Shown here in pieces: positions 17,689-25,434 of a DNA stretch of 64,000 nt (its first letter is position 1; each line of letters opens with the position of its first letter). Both the position numbers and the translations under genes were made by a program. Source of the stretch: Streptomyces filamentosus (GTDB taxonomy: Bacteria; Actinomycetota; Actinomycetes; Streptomycetales; Streptomycetaceae). The notes under the pieces are model-generated. The model saw nothing but the letters and a program-made list of their open reading frames with translations. It was not told where the DNA came from and searched no databases. The stretch lies in NCBI RefSeq assembly GCF_014654895.1, contig NZ_BNBE01000001.1, forward strand, positions 2,579,001-2,643,000, in the 5' to 3' direction.

Positions 17689-17730
17689 GCGGCCCGCGCG
17701 CCGATGCCGAAGCACCCTCGCGCGGGCCGC
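17689..17730. terminator. Terminator-like hairpin after the small secreted-protein gene
   Basis: A 12-bp GC-rich stem (17689-17700 with 17719-17730) and an 18-nt loop, 46 bp beyond the minus-strand gene's stop. Confidence 0.6.
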
Positions 17731-17776
17731 CCTTCACACCACGGTCACGCCCCCTCGGGCCGGCCCCGTGGGACCG

Positions 17777-18082
17777 TCACCACCACGGGGTGAAGTTGAC
17801 GACGTTGTTCGTCTGGGCGATGTGGGTGAAGGCGGAGCCGTTCACGCTCGCCGTGTTGTTCTGGTTGGAGGCACCGGAGCCGGTCGCCACCTGCTGCGTG
17901 GTGGTCGCGTTGCCGTTGTTGTCGCCACCCACGCCGCTGCCGATGATGCTGGCGACGCTCGTGTTCGATCCGTCGTCCGCGAAGCCGCCGTTGTCGGCCT
18001 GCGCCACACCGCCGAAGAGGGCCGCGGCGAGCGGGAGGGCGGCAACGGCGGCGGCGATGCGGGCGGTACGGATGCTTGCCAT
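17777..18082 (-). CDS. small Asn/Gly-rich secreted protein
   Basis: A 101-residue exported protein with a strong GGAGGAAC site before the ATG at 18082. Residues 1-29 are a clear signal peptide (hydrophobic, ending VAQA before DNG). The roughly 72-residue mature part is rich in Asn, Gly, Ser, Thr and Gln, has no cysteine, and ends in Pro-Trp-Trp. Asn and Gln recur at intervals (DNNGN, TQQVA, SNQNN, AQTNN), recalling curlin-type or other aggregating surface proteins. It has neither the chaplin hydrophobic core nor the rodlin pattern, so I do not assign it to those families. Function unknown; a surface or aerial-growth role is speculation. Confidence 0.7.
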   Translation of the reverse strand: MASIRTARIAAAVAALPLAAALFGGVAQADNGGFADDGSNTSVASIIGSGVGGDNNGNATTTQQVATGSGASNQNNTASVNGSAFTHIAQTNNVVNFTPWW

Positions 18083-18901
18083 GTCTGTTCCTCCGGGAAC
18101 TGAAGCCAGTCTGCTGTGCACGGAATTGCTGATCTCTGAAGGAAGGGCCGTGAACTCCGGCCCTGACCAAGGTGGTTGGCCCACCGCCCCGGTCGTTCTG
18201 TGCTCGACGTCGCGAACCCAGAATTGCCCACCGAATCCCCGGCGAACCACCCTGGACGACCGCATTCCCCCGCAAGCGTGAGGACAAGCCGATAAACCCT
18301 TCGCAGCCGAGAAAACCCCAGCTCACACGGTGAAGTGGAAGCATCGGATCCCCGCATCCGTTGCGCCGCAAGAGAGGAAGCGTTCCTCCAGAACCCCCGG
18401 CAAACCGGACAGGAAGGGTCCACGGCCCCGAGTGCGCCTCCACCCCGCCCCGAACGCATCTCGCACACGGGGAAAGGAATTTCGCCCCGGAGCGAACGTG
18501 AACGCCCCCCGCCCGCCGGGGCATCCCGCCGCCGCGCCACCACTCCGGCGGGAGGGCCGCTTTTACCCCACCCCGTGGCCTCCGAGGCCCCCGTACGGCG
18601 CCCGGAACGGCCGGCGCGCGGCGCAATGCATACCTACGGGCTGACACGAGAGAAGCGGTGTCACACGTACGGGTGGGGGTTCCGGCCCTCGCCGGACGCT
18701 CGCCGGAATCACCGCCTCCGCCCGCTGCTTCCACGGGCCCTCCCGGGCGGGACGGACGAAATGGCCGGTCCGACGGGTGGTTTCACCCTGAAGCGGAAGG
18801 AGAAATCCGCGTGTCTAACCCCGCTCTCGCGCCTAAATTATCCAGAATTTCACCTACTGCCCCAGTTGAAACCAAGACGTCTCGTCGCCTAGGAGCGTGT
18901 C
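18083..18901. other. Long divergent intergenic region, no gene assigned
   Basis: About 820 bp between two divergently transcribed genes. A hairpin (GGGCCG at 18145-18150, CGGCCC at 18158-18163) lies 63 bp upstream of the small secreted-protein start. The stretch 18830-18900 is relatively AT-rich and probably carries the promoter of the next gene. A GTG with a good ribosome site at about 18811 opens a frame that runs antiparallel in codon bias through the next gene, so I do not call it. The length suggests extensive regulation or a lost gene. Confidence 0.5.
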
Positions 18902-20389
18902 ATGCAGATTCGCAGGTGGCTCCCCGACCAGCCCACCCTCATCGGCCGCCACGACTGGCCGGAAGAGGGCGGCGAGGGAACCCATCTGCGGCTGCGGGCG
19001 GGCGCCATCGTCGTCCTCGACCGGCGCGCGTGGCGGGTCCTGGAGATCACCGGCTACCCCGGCGACCACTGGCCGGAGGCGTACGAGAAGGCATGGCGCG
19101 ACCACATGGAGCTGTGGTGGCACGCCAACGAGCTGCGCCGGGTCCACAACCAGGCGGTCAAACCGGCCTCCGACCGAGGCGACTTCTACAAGCGCCCGGT
19201 GGTCCTGGTGCTCCGCGACGAGAACCTGCCCCGCTCCGCGCCGAAGCACTGGTGCGCCCCCGCCAGCCAGGACTGGCAGGTCCTCCCCGAGCACTACGCG
19301 ATCTGCCGGGCGTGCGGCGAACTCCCGCCCTGCCACCACGGGGAGTACAGCCCCGAGGGCGGCCCCCGGCTCCCCGAGCAGAGCGGCGGCATCCCGCTCC
19401 TCGTCCCCGAGGGCTGCTGCATGGGGTGCGCCGAGGAGATCAAGCCCCGCATGCGGACCGTGCGCTTCCCCGGCCCCAACCTCTGGTACCCCGACCTGGG
19501 CGAGGACACCGCCGTCTTCCACTCCCGCGCGGCCTGCGAGGACCAGGTGGCGCTCTACCGCTCCCAGTGGCAGGCCGCGTACCCCCAGCCCGCCGTCCAC
19601 CCGCCCACCCCGGTCTTCCCCGGCTTCGACCACTTCTTCCTGCCCCGGGCCCGCCACGACCAGGACGTCCCCTCCGCCGCCCCGACCCACACCCAGGGCG
19701 TCATGGCGCCGCAGGGGCAGGGTCCCCTGGCGCCGCACGCCCAGGGCCTCGCGCTGCCGCACGGGCAGAGCGCCCCCGGGGGGCACGGGCAGAACTCCCC
19801 CACCGGGCACGGACAGAGCACTCCCGCGGGACACGGACGGAACTCCCCCACCGGGCACGGGCAGAACACTCCCGCGGGACACGGGCAGGTCCCGGCGGCG
19901 CCGCACCCCCAGGAGGAGCCGCACACCTCCCTGGTCACCGGTTCCGGTTCCTTCTCGCCCGCCTTCGACGACTACCGCCCGGAGCCCGACCCGTACGGCT
20001 CCCCCTCGGCCCCGCAGCCGTCCCCCCAGACCTCCCTCACGCTCCAGACCGCCCCCGCCGCCCAGGCCGCCGCGCCCGCGCACGCGGGCGTGCCCGCGCC
20101 GTCCCCCGCCCCTCTGACGGCCCAGCCGCAGGGCCAGGGCCAGACGTCGGGGCCGACGCCGGCCCCCTCACCCGTCCCGGCCTCCGTCCCGGCCCTCGCC
20201 CCGGTGGCCGCCGACGTCGCCGCGCCCGCCGTCCGGGCGGCGGAGGAGCTGAGCCGCTCCCTCACCTCCCCGCCGGTCTTCCACAACGCCGAACAGGCGG
20301 CCCGGGTGATCGAGGAGCTCACCGCCGCGGTCCGCAACATCGCCCTCTGCCTGAACAGTCCCCAGGCCCGCAGCCACCCCCACCCCTGA
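18902..20389 (+). CDS. unknown protein, Cys-rich N-terminal region and repetitive C-terminus
   Basis: A 495-residue protein I do not recognise. Residues 1-100 form a compact Trp-rich domain. Residues about 136-190 hold CRACGELPPCHH and CCMGC, four to six cysteines and histidines spaced like a zinc site. From about residue 240 the protein is low-complexity Pro/Ala/Gln/His. It includes four exact-length 8-residue repeats (GHGQNSPT/GHGQSTPA types, residues 294-325). The last 60 residues are helical (AAEELSRSL, NAEQAARVIEELTAAV). No signal peptide or membrane helix is seen, so it is likely cytoplasmic. It stands alone in a plus-strand unit with the next small gene. Confidence 0.7.
   Translation: MQIRRWLPDQPTLIGRHDWPEEGGEGTHLRLRAGAIVVLDRRAWRVLEITGYPGDHWPEAYEKAWRDHMELWWHANELRRVHNQAVKPASDRGDFYKRPVVLVLRDENLPRSAPKHWCAPASQDWQVLPEHYAICRACGELPPCHHGEYSPEGGPRLPEQSGGIPLLVPEGCCMGCAEEIKPRMRTVRFPGPNLWYPDLGEDTAVFHSRAACEDQVALYRSQWQAAYPQPAVHPPTPVFPGFDHFFLPRARHDQDVPSAAPTHTQGVMAPQGQGPLAPHAQGLALPHGQSAPGGHGQNSPTGHGQSTPAGHGRNSPTGHGQNTPAGHGQVPAAPHPQEEPHTSLVTGSGSFSPAFDDYRPEPDPYGSPSAPQPSPQTSLTLQTAPAAQAAAPAHAGVPAPSPAPLTAQPQGQGQTSGPTPAPSPVPASVPALAPVAADVAAPAVRAAEELSRSLTSPPVFHNAEQAARVIEELTAAVRNIALCLNSPQARSHPHP
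19781..19876. repeat. 24-bp coding tandem repeat, four copies
   Basis: Units 19781-19804, 19805-19828, 19829-19852 and 19853-19876 each encode Gly-His-Gly-(Gln/Arg)-(Asn/Ser)-(Ser/Thr)-Pro-(Thr/Ala). Alternate copies are most alike, suggesting duplication of a 48-bp double unit. Confidence 0.85.
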
Positions 20390-20473
20390 CCTCGTCCCGC
20401 CCCTGCCCTGGTTCCGCCCCTGACCTGGTTCCGCGCGGAGACCGCCTTGTACGGTGCCCCCGAGGGGGTCTCC

Positions 20474-20644
20474 ATGGGGGAGCAGGACTGGGACGACGAC
20501 ACCGACTACAGATCGGCCGTCCGGCGCACGCGGATCATGACGGCGATCGCCCTGGCCACGGGCCTGGCGGTGATCGCGCTCGGCGCGCTCGGCGTCCTCG
20601 GCCTCTGGTTGTTCACGACCGCCGTCGACGTCCTCGCCGGCTGA
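20474..20644 (+). CDS. small single-pass membrane protein
   Basis: A 56-residue protein with a GAGGGGG site 5 bp before the ATG at 20474. An acidic N-terminus (EQDWDDDTDY) and a basic patch (RRTR) precede one long hydrophobic helix (residues 21-54). Orientation is probably N-terminus inside by the positive-inside rule. A TTG 27 bp upstream would add nine residues but has no ribosome site. The gene is followed at once by a terminator. Function unknown. Confidence 0.6.
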   Translation: MGEQDWDDDTDYRSAVRRTRIMTAIALATGLAVIALGALGVLGLWLFTTAVDVLAG

Positions 20645-20661
20645 CCGCCCCCGCCCACACG

Positions 20662-20698
20662 AACGGCCCCCGACCGGACTGACCGGTCGGGGGCCGTT
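20662..20698. terminator. Bidirectional terminator
   Basis: A perfect 16-bp stem (20662-20677 with 20683-20698) and 5-nt loop between the small membrane-protein gene and the convergent tRNA-Ser, 10 bp from the tRNA's 3' end. Confidence 0.85.
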
Positions 20699-20708
20699 TC
20701 GCCCGCTG

Positions 20709-20795
20709 CGGTGGGTGTGGGATTTGAACCCACGGAGACATCGCTGCCTCGACGGTTTTCAAGACCGTTCCCTTAGGCCGCTCGGGCAACCCACC
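20709..20795 (-). tRNA. tRNA-Ser(TGA)
   Basis: An 87-nt class II tRNA on the minus strand. The acceptor GGTGGGT pairs with ACCCACC and the discriminator is G at 20709. The anticodon loop CTTGAAA gives anticodon TGA, which reads UCA and related serine codons. The variable arm is long and the T arm contains GGTTCAAATCC. Confidence 0.95.
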
Positions 20796-20951
20796 CTCGC
20801 TCCGGACCGCTTGGGGCGGAGCGGCTACAGCGTACCGGGTGGGAGGAGGGGGAAGCGGCGGGCGCTTCAAGATCGCTCACGGCGCCGGGCTAGAGTCCCT
20901 TCACAACATCCACGACATCTCCACATTTTTCGAGAAGAACAGAGGCACGCG

Positions 20952-21800
20952 GTGCAGGGCACGATCGACGGGTTCAGCTACGGCATGGTCACGCCCCTGG
21001 TGGGCTATGTGATGGCCTGCCTGGGCAGCGCGCTGGGACTGCGCTGCACCGTGCGGTCGCTCGCGACCGGGCGGACCCGGAAGCCGGGGTGGCTGGCGCT
21101 CGGCGCCGCGTCCATCGGGTGCGGGATCTGGACCATGCACTTCATCGCGATGCTCGGTTTCCAGGTGGGCGAGACGGCGATCTCGTACGACGTCACGCTG
21201 ACCTTCCTCAGCCTGCTCGTCGCGGTGCTCGTGGTCGGCGCCGGCGTCTTCACCGTGGGCTACCGCGGTGCCCGCCCGGCGCCCCTCCTCGCCGCGGGCC
21301 TCTTCACCGGTCTCGGCGTCGCCGGAATGCACTACCTGGGCATGGCCGCGATGCGGATGAACGGCTCCCTGACGTACTCCTCCGGGGTCGTCGCCCTCTC
21401 GGTCCTCATCGCCGTCGTCGCCGCGACCGCCGCCCTCTGGGCCGCCGTCTCCGTCCGCGGCTTCCTCGCCAGCCTCGGGGCGAGCGTCATCATGGGCATC
21501 GCCGTGACCGGCATGCACTACACGGGCATGGCCGCCGTCGGCGTCCGGGTCGCCCACGACGCGCACGTCGCCTCGGGCGACGGCTCCTCCGCCCTCGACG
21601 TCCTGCCGCTGCTCGTCGGGCCGCTCATCTTCCTGGTCGTGGCCGCGGCCGTCGTGATGCTCGACCCGATGCTCATCATGGGCGACGAGGAGGAGCACGC
21701 CGCCCGGCCCGTCCAGCGCATCGACATCGGCGACATCCAGGCCGGCCTGAACGCCGACAACAACTGGGGCGTCGCCAGCGGCTCCCCCGAGCGGCGATAA
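20952..21800 (+). CDS. MHYT-domain integral membrane sensor protein
   Basis: A 282-residue, seven-helix membrane protein of the MHYT family, thought to sense diatomic gases or redox state through metal bound by repeated Met-His-x-x motifs. Three motifs are present: MHFI (62-65), MHYL (126-129) and MHYT (188-191), each at the edge of a helix pair. A short cytoplasmic tail (about 240-282) carries no GGDEF, EAL or kinase domain, so this is a stand-alone sensor unit. GTG 20952 is chosen because the membrane domain begins there and the upstream frame crosses the tRNA gene. The gene is monocistronic and ends before a strong bidirectional terminator. Confidence 0.85.
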   Translation: MQGTIDGFSYGMVTPLVGYVMACLGSALGLRCTVRSLATGRTRKPGWLALGAASIGCGIWTMHFIAMLGFQVGETAISYDVTLTFLSLLVAVLVVGAGVFTVGYRGARPAPLLAAGLFTGLGVAGMHYLGMAAMRMNGSLTYSSGVVALSVLIAVVAATAALWAAVSVRGFLASLGASVIMGIAVTGMHYTGMAAVGVRVAHDAHVASGDGSSALDVLPLLVGPLIFLVVAAAVVMLDPMLIMGDEEEHAARPVQRIDIGDIQAGLNADNNWGVASGSPERR

Positions 21801-21817
21801 CCGGCGGACGCGGGAGC

Positions 21818-21871
21818 GGAACGGCGGTGGCGGTGCCGGGGGAGGTCCCCCGGCACCGCCACCGCCGTTCC
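21818..21871. terminator. Strong bidirectional terminator
   Basis: Perfect 26-bp arms (21818-21843 and 21846-21871) between the convergent MHYT and HtrA-like genes, one of the longest hairpins in the window. Confidence 0.88.
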
Positions 21872-21922
21872 CGTCCCACTCACGCGCTCCCGCACGCACG
21901 CACGCGCGCGTGACGGTGCGGA

Positions 21923-23413
21923 TCAGCTGTCGCCGGCGCGCTTGCCGAGGACGACCGTCGTCGAGGCGCTCTTGCCGTCCCGCTCGTAGGTGACCTTGAC
22001 CTCGTCGCCCGGCTTGTGGGTCCAGATCTCGCTGATCAGCGTCGGCCCGCTGTCGATCGCGTGGCCCCCGAAGGACGTGATCACGTCGCCGGGCCGCAGG
22101 CCCGCCTCGGCCGCGGGACCGCCGGGCGTCACCGACTCCGTGCCGCCCGCGCCCTGCTCTGCGATCCTCGCGCCCTCGCCCTTCTCGTTCATGTTCACGG
22201 TCGCGCCGATCACCGGGTAGACCGGCTTGCCGGTCTTGATCAGCTGCTCCGCCACCGCCTTCGCCTGGTTGACCGGGATCGCGAAGCCGAGGCCGATCGA
22301 GCCCGCCTGCGACTGGCCGTAGCCGCCGCCGGTGGACTGGATCGCCGAGTTGATGCCGATCACCGCGCCCGCCGCGTCCAGCAGCGGTCCGCCCGAGTTG
22401 CCCGGGTTGATCGACGCGTCGGTCTGGAGGGCGCTCATGTACGAGTTGCTGCCGCCGCCGTCGCCCGAGGCGACCGGGCGGTTCTTGGCGCTGATGATGC
22501 CGGTGGTCACCGTGTTGGAGAGGCCGAAGGGCGCGCCGATCGCGATCGTCGCGTCGCCGACCGCCACCCGGTCCGAGTCGCCCAGCGGCAGCGGCTTCAG
22601 CCCCTTGGGGGGCTGCTTCAGCTTGATGACCGCCACGTCGTAGCCCTCGGCCCGGCCGACGACCTCCGCGTCGTACGTCCTGCCGTCCGAGAAGGTCGCG
22701 GAGAGGGTGCCGCCCTCCGCCGCCGACGCCACCACGTGGTTGTTGGTGACGATGTGGCCCTCCTGGTCGTAGACGAACCCGGTGCCGGTGCCGCCCTCGC
22801 CCTGCACGTCGCCCGACTTCGCCTGGATGGTGACCACGCTCGGCAGGGCCTTCGCGGCGACCGCCGCGACCGTGCCCGCCTCCCGCTTGAAGGAGGCCGG
22901 GGCCTCGCCCGAGGAGACCGTGGTCGACTCCGGACCCCGGTCCTCGCGCTGGGCCGCCCAGTAGCCGATGCCGCCGCCGATGCCGCCGGCGACGAGCGCC
23001 GCCACCAGGACCGCCGCGACGAGCCCGCCGCCGCGCCTGCGCGGGGCCCCGGGGGCCCCGGACGGCGCCGGGACCGGCTCGCCCCAGGCCGGCACGGCCG
23101 GAGGCGCGGGCGGCCAGCCACCGGCCCCCGCGGGGGCGCCGGCCGTCACCGGCTCGGCCGCCGGGAACGGGGCGGCGGCCGGAGCCGGGGCCTGGGCCGG
23201 GGGCGCGGGCGGCACCGGGGGCTGGACCTGCGTGGGCGCCTCCTGCGCCGACGGCACGGGGGCGGCGGGCTCCACGGGCGCCTGCGGGGGCCGCGGGGCC
23301 CGCTCGGCGGCGGTCGGCACGGCGGGCGGGGTCGCGGGGACGGGAGGCGTGGCGGGGACGGACGGGGCAGTCGGGTCCGCCGGAACCTCGGTGCCCTCGT
23401 TCTCGGTGCTCAC
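21923..23413 (-). CDS. HtrA/DegP-like membrane-anchored serine protease with PDZ domain
   Basis: A 496-residue protease of extracytoplasmic protein quality control. Residues 1-125 form a Pro/Ala-rich cytoplasmic region and 130-152 a single membrane helix. Residues about 180-395 are a trypsin-like domain with the triad His226 (TNNHVV), Asp259 (GYDVAVI) and Ser340 (PGNSGGP). Residues about 400-490 are a PDZ domain (GLRPGDVITSFGG). GTG 23413 (VSTENEG) is chosen over the upstream GTG because the extra 24 residues are not family-like. It is divergent from the phosphodiesterase gene, with about 190 bp between. The long disordered cytoplasmic tail is common in actinobacterial HtrA proteins. Confidence 0.9.
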   Translation of the reverse strand: MSTENEGTEVPADPTAPSVPATPPVPATPPAVPTAAERAPRPPQAPVEPAAPVPSAQEAPTQVQPPVPPAPPAQAPAPAAAPFPAAEPVTAGAPAGAGGWPPAPPAVPAWGEPVPAPSGAPGAPRRRGGGLVAAVLVAALVAGGIGGGIGYWAAQREDRGPESTTVSSGEAPASFKREAGTVAAVAAKALPSVVTIQAKSGDVQGEGGTGTGFVYDQEGHIVTNNHVVASAAEGGTLSATFSDGRTYDAEVVGRAEGYDVAVIKLKQPPKGLKPLPLGDSDRVAVGDATIAIGAPFGLSNTVTTGIISAKNRPVASGDGGGSNSYMSALQTDASINPGNSGGPLLDAAGAVIGINSAIQSTGGGYGQSQAGSIGLGFAIPVNQAKAVAEQLIKTGKPVYPVIGATVNMNEKGEGARIAEQGAGGTESVTPGGPAAEAGLRPGDVITSFGGHAIDSGPTLISEIWTHKPGDEVKVTYERDGKSASTTVVLGKRAGDS

Positions 23414-23600
23414 AGCTCGCTCTCCTCGTTCACAGCGCGGGGACGGTGACAGTCGCTCCAGGGTGCTGCGCACAGCTTTTCCCACACGGCGTCAGACCGC
23501 GGTAAGACGGAGCTGTGCGTCTGCGCCCCATTCTTTATAACTGGGCAGAACGGACAGGTTTCGGGTGCCCGGGCCGCCCCGCCAATGGCACCATGACGCG

Positions 23601-24440
23601 GTGACCCACGCACGGCAGCAAACGAACCGCGGCCCCGTCCAGGTCGTCGCCCACCGGGGTGCCTCCGAGGACGCGCCGGAACACACCCTGGCCGCCTATG
23701 TGAAGGCCATCGAGGACGGCGCCGACGCCCTGGAATGCGATGTACGGCTCACGGCCGACGGACACCTGGTCTGTGTCCACGACCGCCGTGTCGACCGTAC
23801 ATCGAACGGCCGAGGCGCCGTCTCCACCCTCGAACTCGCCGACCTGGCGGCCCTGGACTTCGGCGCCTGGAAGGCGTTCAAGGAGCGCGAGGACTCCGGC
23901 GAGGCGGGCGAGCTCCCCGACTGGGGCGACCCCGGGTACACCTCGGTCCTCACCCTGGAACGGCTCCTGGAGCTGGTCTCCGACGCCGGAAGGCGGGTCG
24001 AGCTGGCCATCGAGACCAAGCACCCGACCCGCTGGGCCGGCCAGGTCGAGGAGCGCCTCCTCGCGCTCCTGAAGCGTTTCGGCCTGCACGCGCCCGTGGC
24101 GCCCGAGGAGTCCCCGGTACGGATCATGAGCTTCTCGGCCCGCTCCCTCCAGCGGATCTCCGCCGCCGAGCCGACGCTCCCGACCGTCTCCCTCGCGCAG
24201 TTCGTCACCCCCCGGCTGCGCGACGGGCGCCTGCCCGCGGGCGCGCGCGTGGCGGGGCCGTCCATCCGGATCGTCCGGCACCACCCGGCCGTCATCCTGC
24301 GCCTCCAGAAGGCGGGCCACCAGGTCCACGTGTGGACGGTGGACGAGCCGGAGGACGTCGAGCTCTGCCTGCGCCTCGGCGTCGACGCGATCATCACCAA
24401 CCGCCCCAAGCAGGTCCTCGCCCACCTCGGGCGCGGCTGA
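23601..24440 (+). CDS. glycerophosphodiester phosphodiesterase
   Basis: A 279-residue TIM-barrel GDPD enzyme that hydrolyses glycerophosphodiesters to glycerol-3-phosphate and an alcohol. Motifs are HRGASEDAPEHTLAAY (catalytic His and metal Glu), ALECDVRLT and VCVHDRRVDRTSNG (second catalytic His), then ELAIETKHP and VHVWTVDEPE. No signal peptide is visible, so the enzyme is probably cytoplasmic. I favour GTG 23601, close to the conserved start. The ribosome site is poor, and an upstream candidate at 23565 would add 12 residues. It is followed after about 150 bp by an ATP-binding regulator gene. Confidence 0.88.
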   Translation: MTHARQQTNRGPVQVVAHRGASEDAPEHTLAAYVKAIEDGADALECDVRLTADGHLVCVHDRRVDRTSNGRGAVSTLELADLAALDFGAWKAFKEREDSGEAGELPDWGDPGYTSVLTLERLLELVSDAGRRVELAIETKHPTRWAGQVEERLLALLKRFGLHAPVAPEESPVRIMSFSARSLQRISAAEPTLPTVSLAQFVTPRLRDGRLPAGARVAGPSIRIVRHHPAVILRLQKAGHQVHVWTVDEPEDVELCLRLGVDAIITNRPKQVLAHLGRG

Positions 24441-24593
24441 TCCCCGGCCCCGGAGGGCCCGCCGGGGTGCGCACCGGCGCGTACGGCGCGTACGCGATCG
24501 TCACTTGTGCTCCACCCCACCCCGAACAGGCGGTTTCCGGCGGGGGTCGCCGGGGCATCCAACCCGTGGCGTGGGGCGAAGGAGGTCTCGGGG

Positions 24594-25112
24594 GTGGCGT
24601 TGGTGATGGCACACAAGGTGCCCGCGTCGTCGTGCATGGCCGTACCCCATGGCCCTGCGGGCGTGGGGGAAGCACGACACCGGATGCGGGACGAGCTGTA
24701 CCGCAGCGGGGTGTCGGAATCGGTCGTGGACGACGCGGTCCTGATCCTGTCCGAACTGCTCAGCAACGCCTACCGGCACGGCAGGCCGCTGGGGCAGGCC
24801 GATCCGGGAGAGGGCGACGTGCTGGCGGCCTGGCGGCTGGACCCGTCGGGCGGGCTGACGGTCGAGGTGACGGACGGGGGCGGTCCCACCAGACCCGTCC
24901 CGTCGACGCCCTCGGTCACGGCGCGCGGAGGCCGCGGGCTGACCATCATCGGCGCTCTCGCCCAGGACTGGGGCGTGCGCGACAGCGCCACGGGCGAGGT
25001 CACGGTCTGGGTGAACGTCACGGAGGGGCACCGCCGCGAGGACTTCGCGGCCCGCGTCGGCACCGGCGGCTCGGGCTTCGACCTGCTCGACGCGTACGAC
25101 GACCTGGACTGA
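24594..25112 (+). CDS. SpoIIAB/RsbW-like ATP-binding regulatory protein
   Basis: A 172-residue GHKL ATPase-fold protein of the anti-sigma/serine-kinase group common in Streptomyces. GTG 24594 is 8 bp after GGAGG. The N-box is LSELLSNAYRHG, the G1 box VTDGGGPTR and the G2-like segment GGRGLTIIGALA. The missing HisKA domain and short length fit a stand-alone switch protein that binds a sigma factor or phosphorylates an anti-anti-sigma factor. No partner (STAS protein or sigma factor) is adjacent. The acidic C-terminus (YDDLD) is not part of the fold. Confidence 0.78.
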   Translation: MALVMAHKVPASSCMAVPHGPAGVGEARHRMRDELYRSGVSESVVDDAVLILSELLSNAYRHGRPLGQADPGEGDVLAAWRLDPSGGLTVEVTDGGGPTRPVPSTPSVTARGGRGLTIIGALAQDWGVRDSATGEVTVWVNVTEGHRREDFAARVGTGGSGFDLLDAYDDLD

Positions 25113-25434
25113 ACGAGGACGGGCGCCCCGTCGCACACGCGTACGCACGTCTCCGCACACGCGCGTGCGTACGTCGTCCCCGTCGCGTACGCACGACCCG
25201 GGCCGGACTCCGACCGCGCCCCGTCACGTACCGCGTCCCGGGCCGAACGTCGGCCGGCGCCCCGTCGCGTACGTACGTCCCCGCACGCGCGCGTACGTCG
25301 TCCCGGCCGCTCCGCGCGGCCGGCGCGGGGGCGGGGCGGGTGCCGGGCGGTCCGGGCACGGCTGAGCGCCCGGGGGCGTCCGGACGGCTAGGCTCGCGCC
25401 CGACACAGCACCGCGATCGGGAGAAAGCCACACC
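25113..25434. other. Intergenic region with repeated CGTACG-rich sequence
   Basis: About 320 bp without a gene. It contains two diverged copies of a roughly 40-bp CGTACG/CACGCGCG-rich sequence (25138-25180 and 25266-25304). The promoter of the DUF5926 gene should lie in the last 100 bp. Confidence 0.5.
25138..25304. repeat. Two diverged ~40-bp direct repeats rich in alternating purine-pyrimidine
   Basis: Copy A (25138-25180) and copy B (25266-25304) share CGCGTACG, ACGT(C/T)..CCGCAC, CGCGCG and TACGTCGTCCC blocks. The alternating CG/TA/CA steps and short palindromes could favour Z-DNA or cruciform structure. Confidence 0.6.

Noticed and set aside
17777..18082. Chaplin or rodlin identity for the small secreted protein
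   Set aside because: No chaplin hydrophobic core or Cys pair, and no rodlin-type sequence pattern.
18335..18892. Possible 185-residue plus-strand gene upstream of the unknown zinc-type protein
   Set aside because: No ribosome site, no recognisable domain and weak codon bias; treated as intergenic. A short GTG frame at about 18811 with a good ribosome site was also not called because it runs out of frame through the next gene.
20715..20951. N-terminal extension of the MHYT protein
   Set aside because: The open frame runs through the tRNA-Ser gene and lacks membrane-domain similarity.
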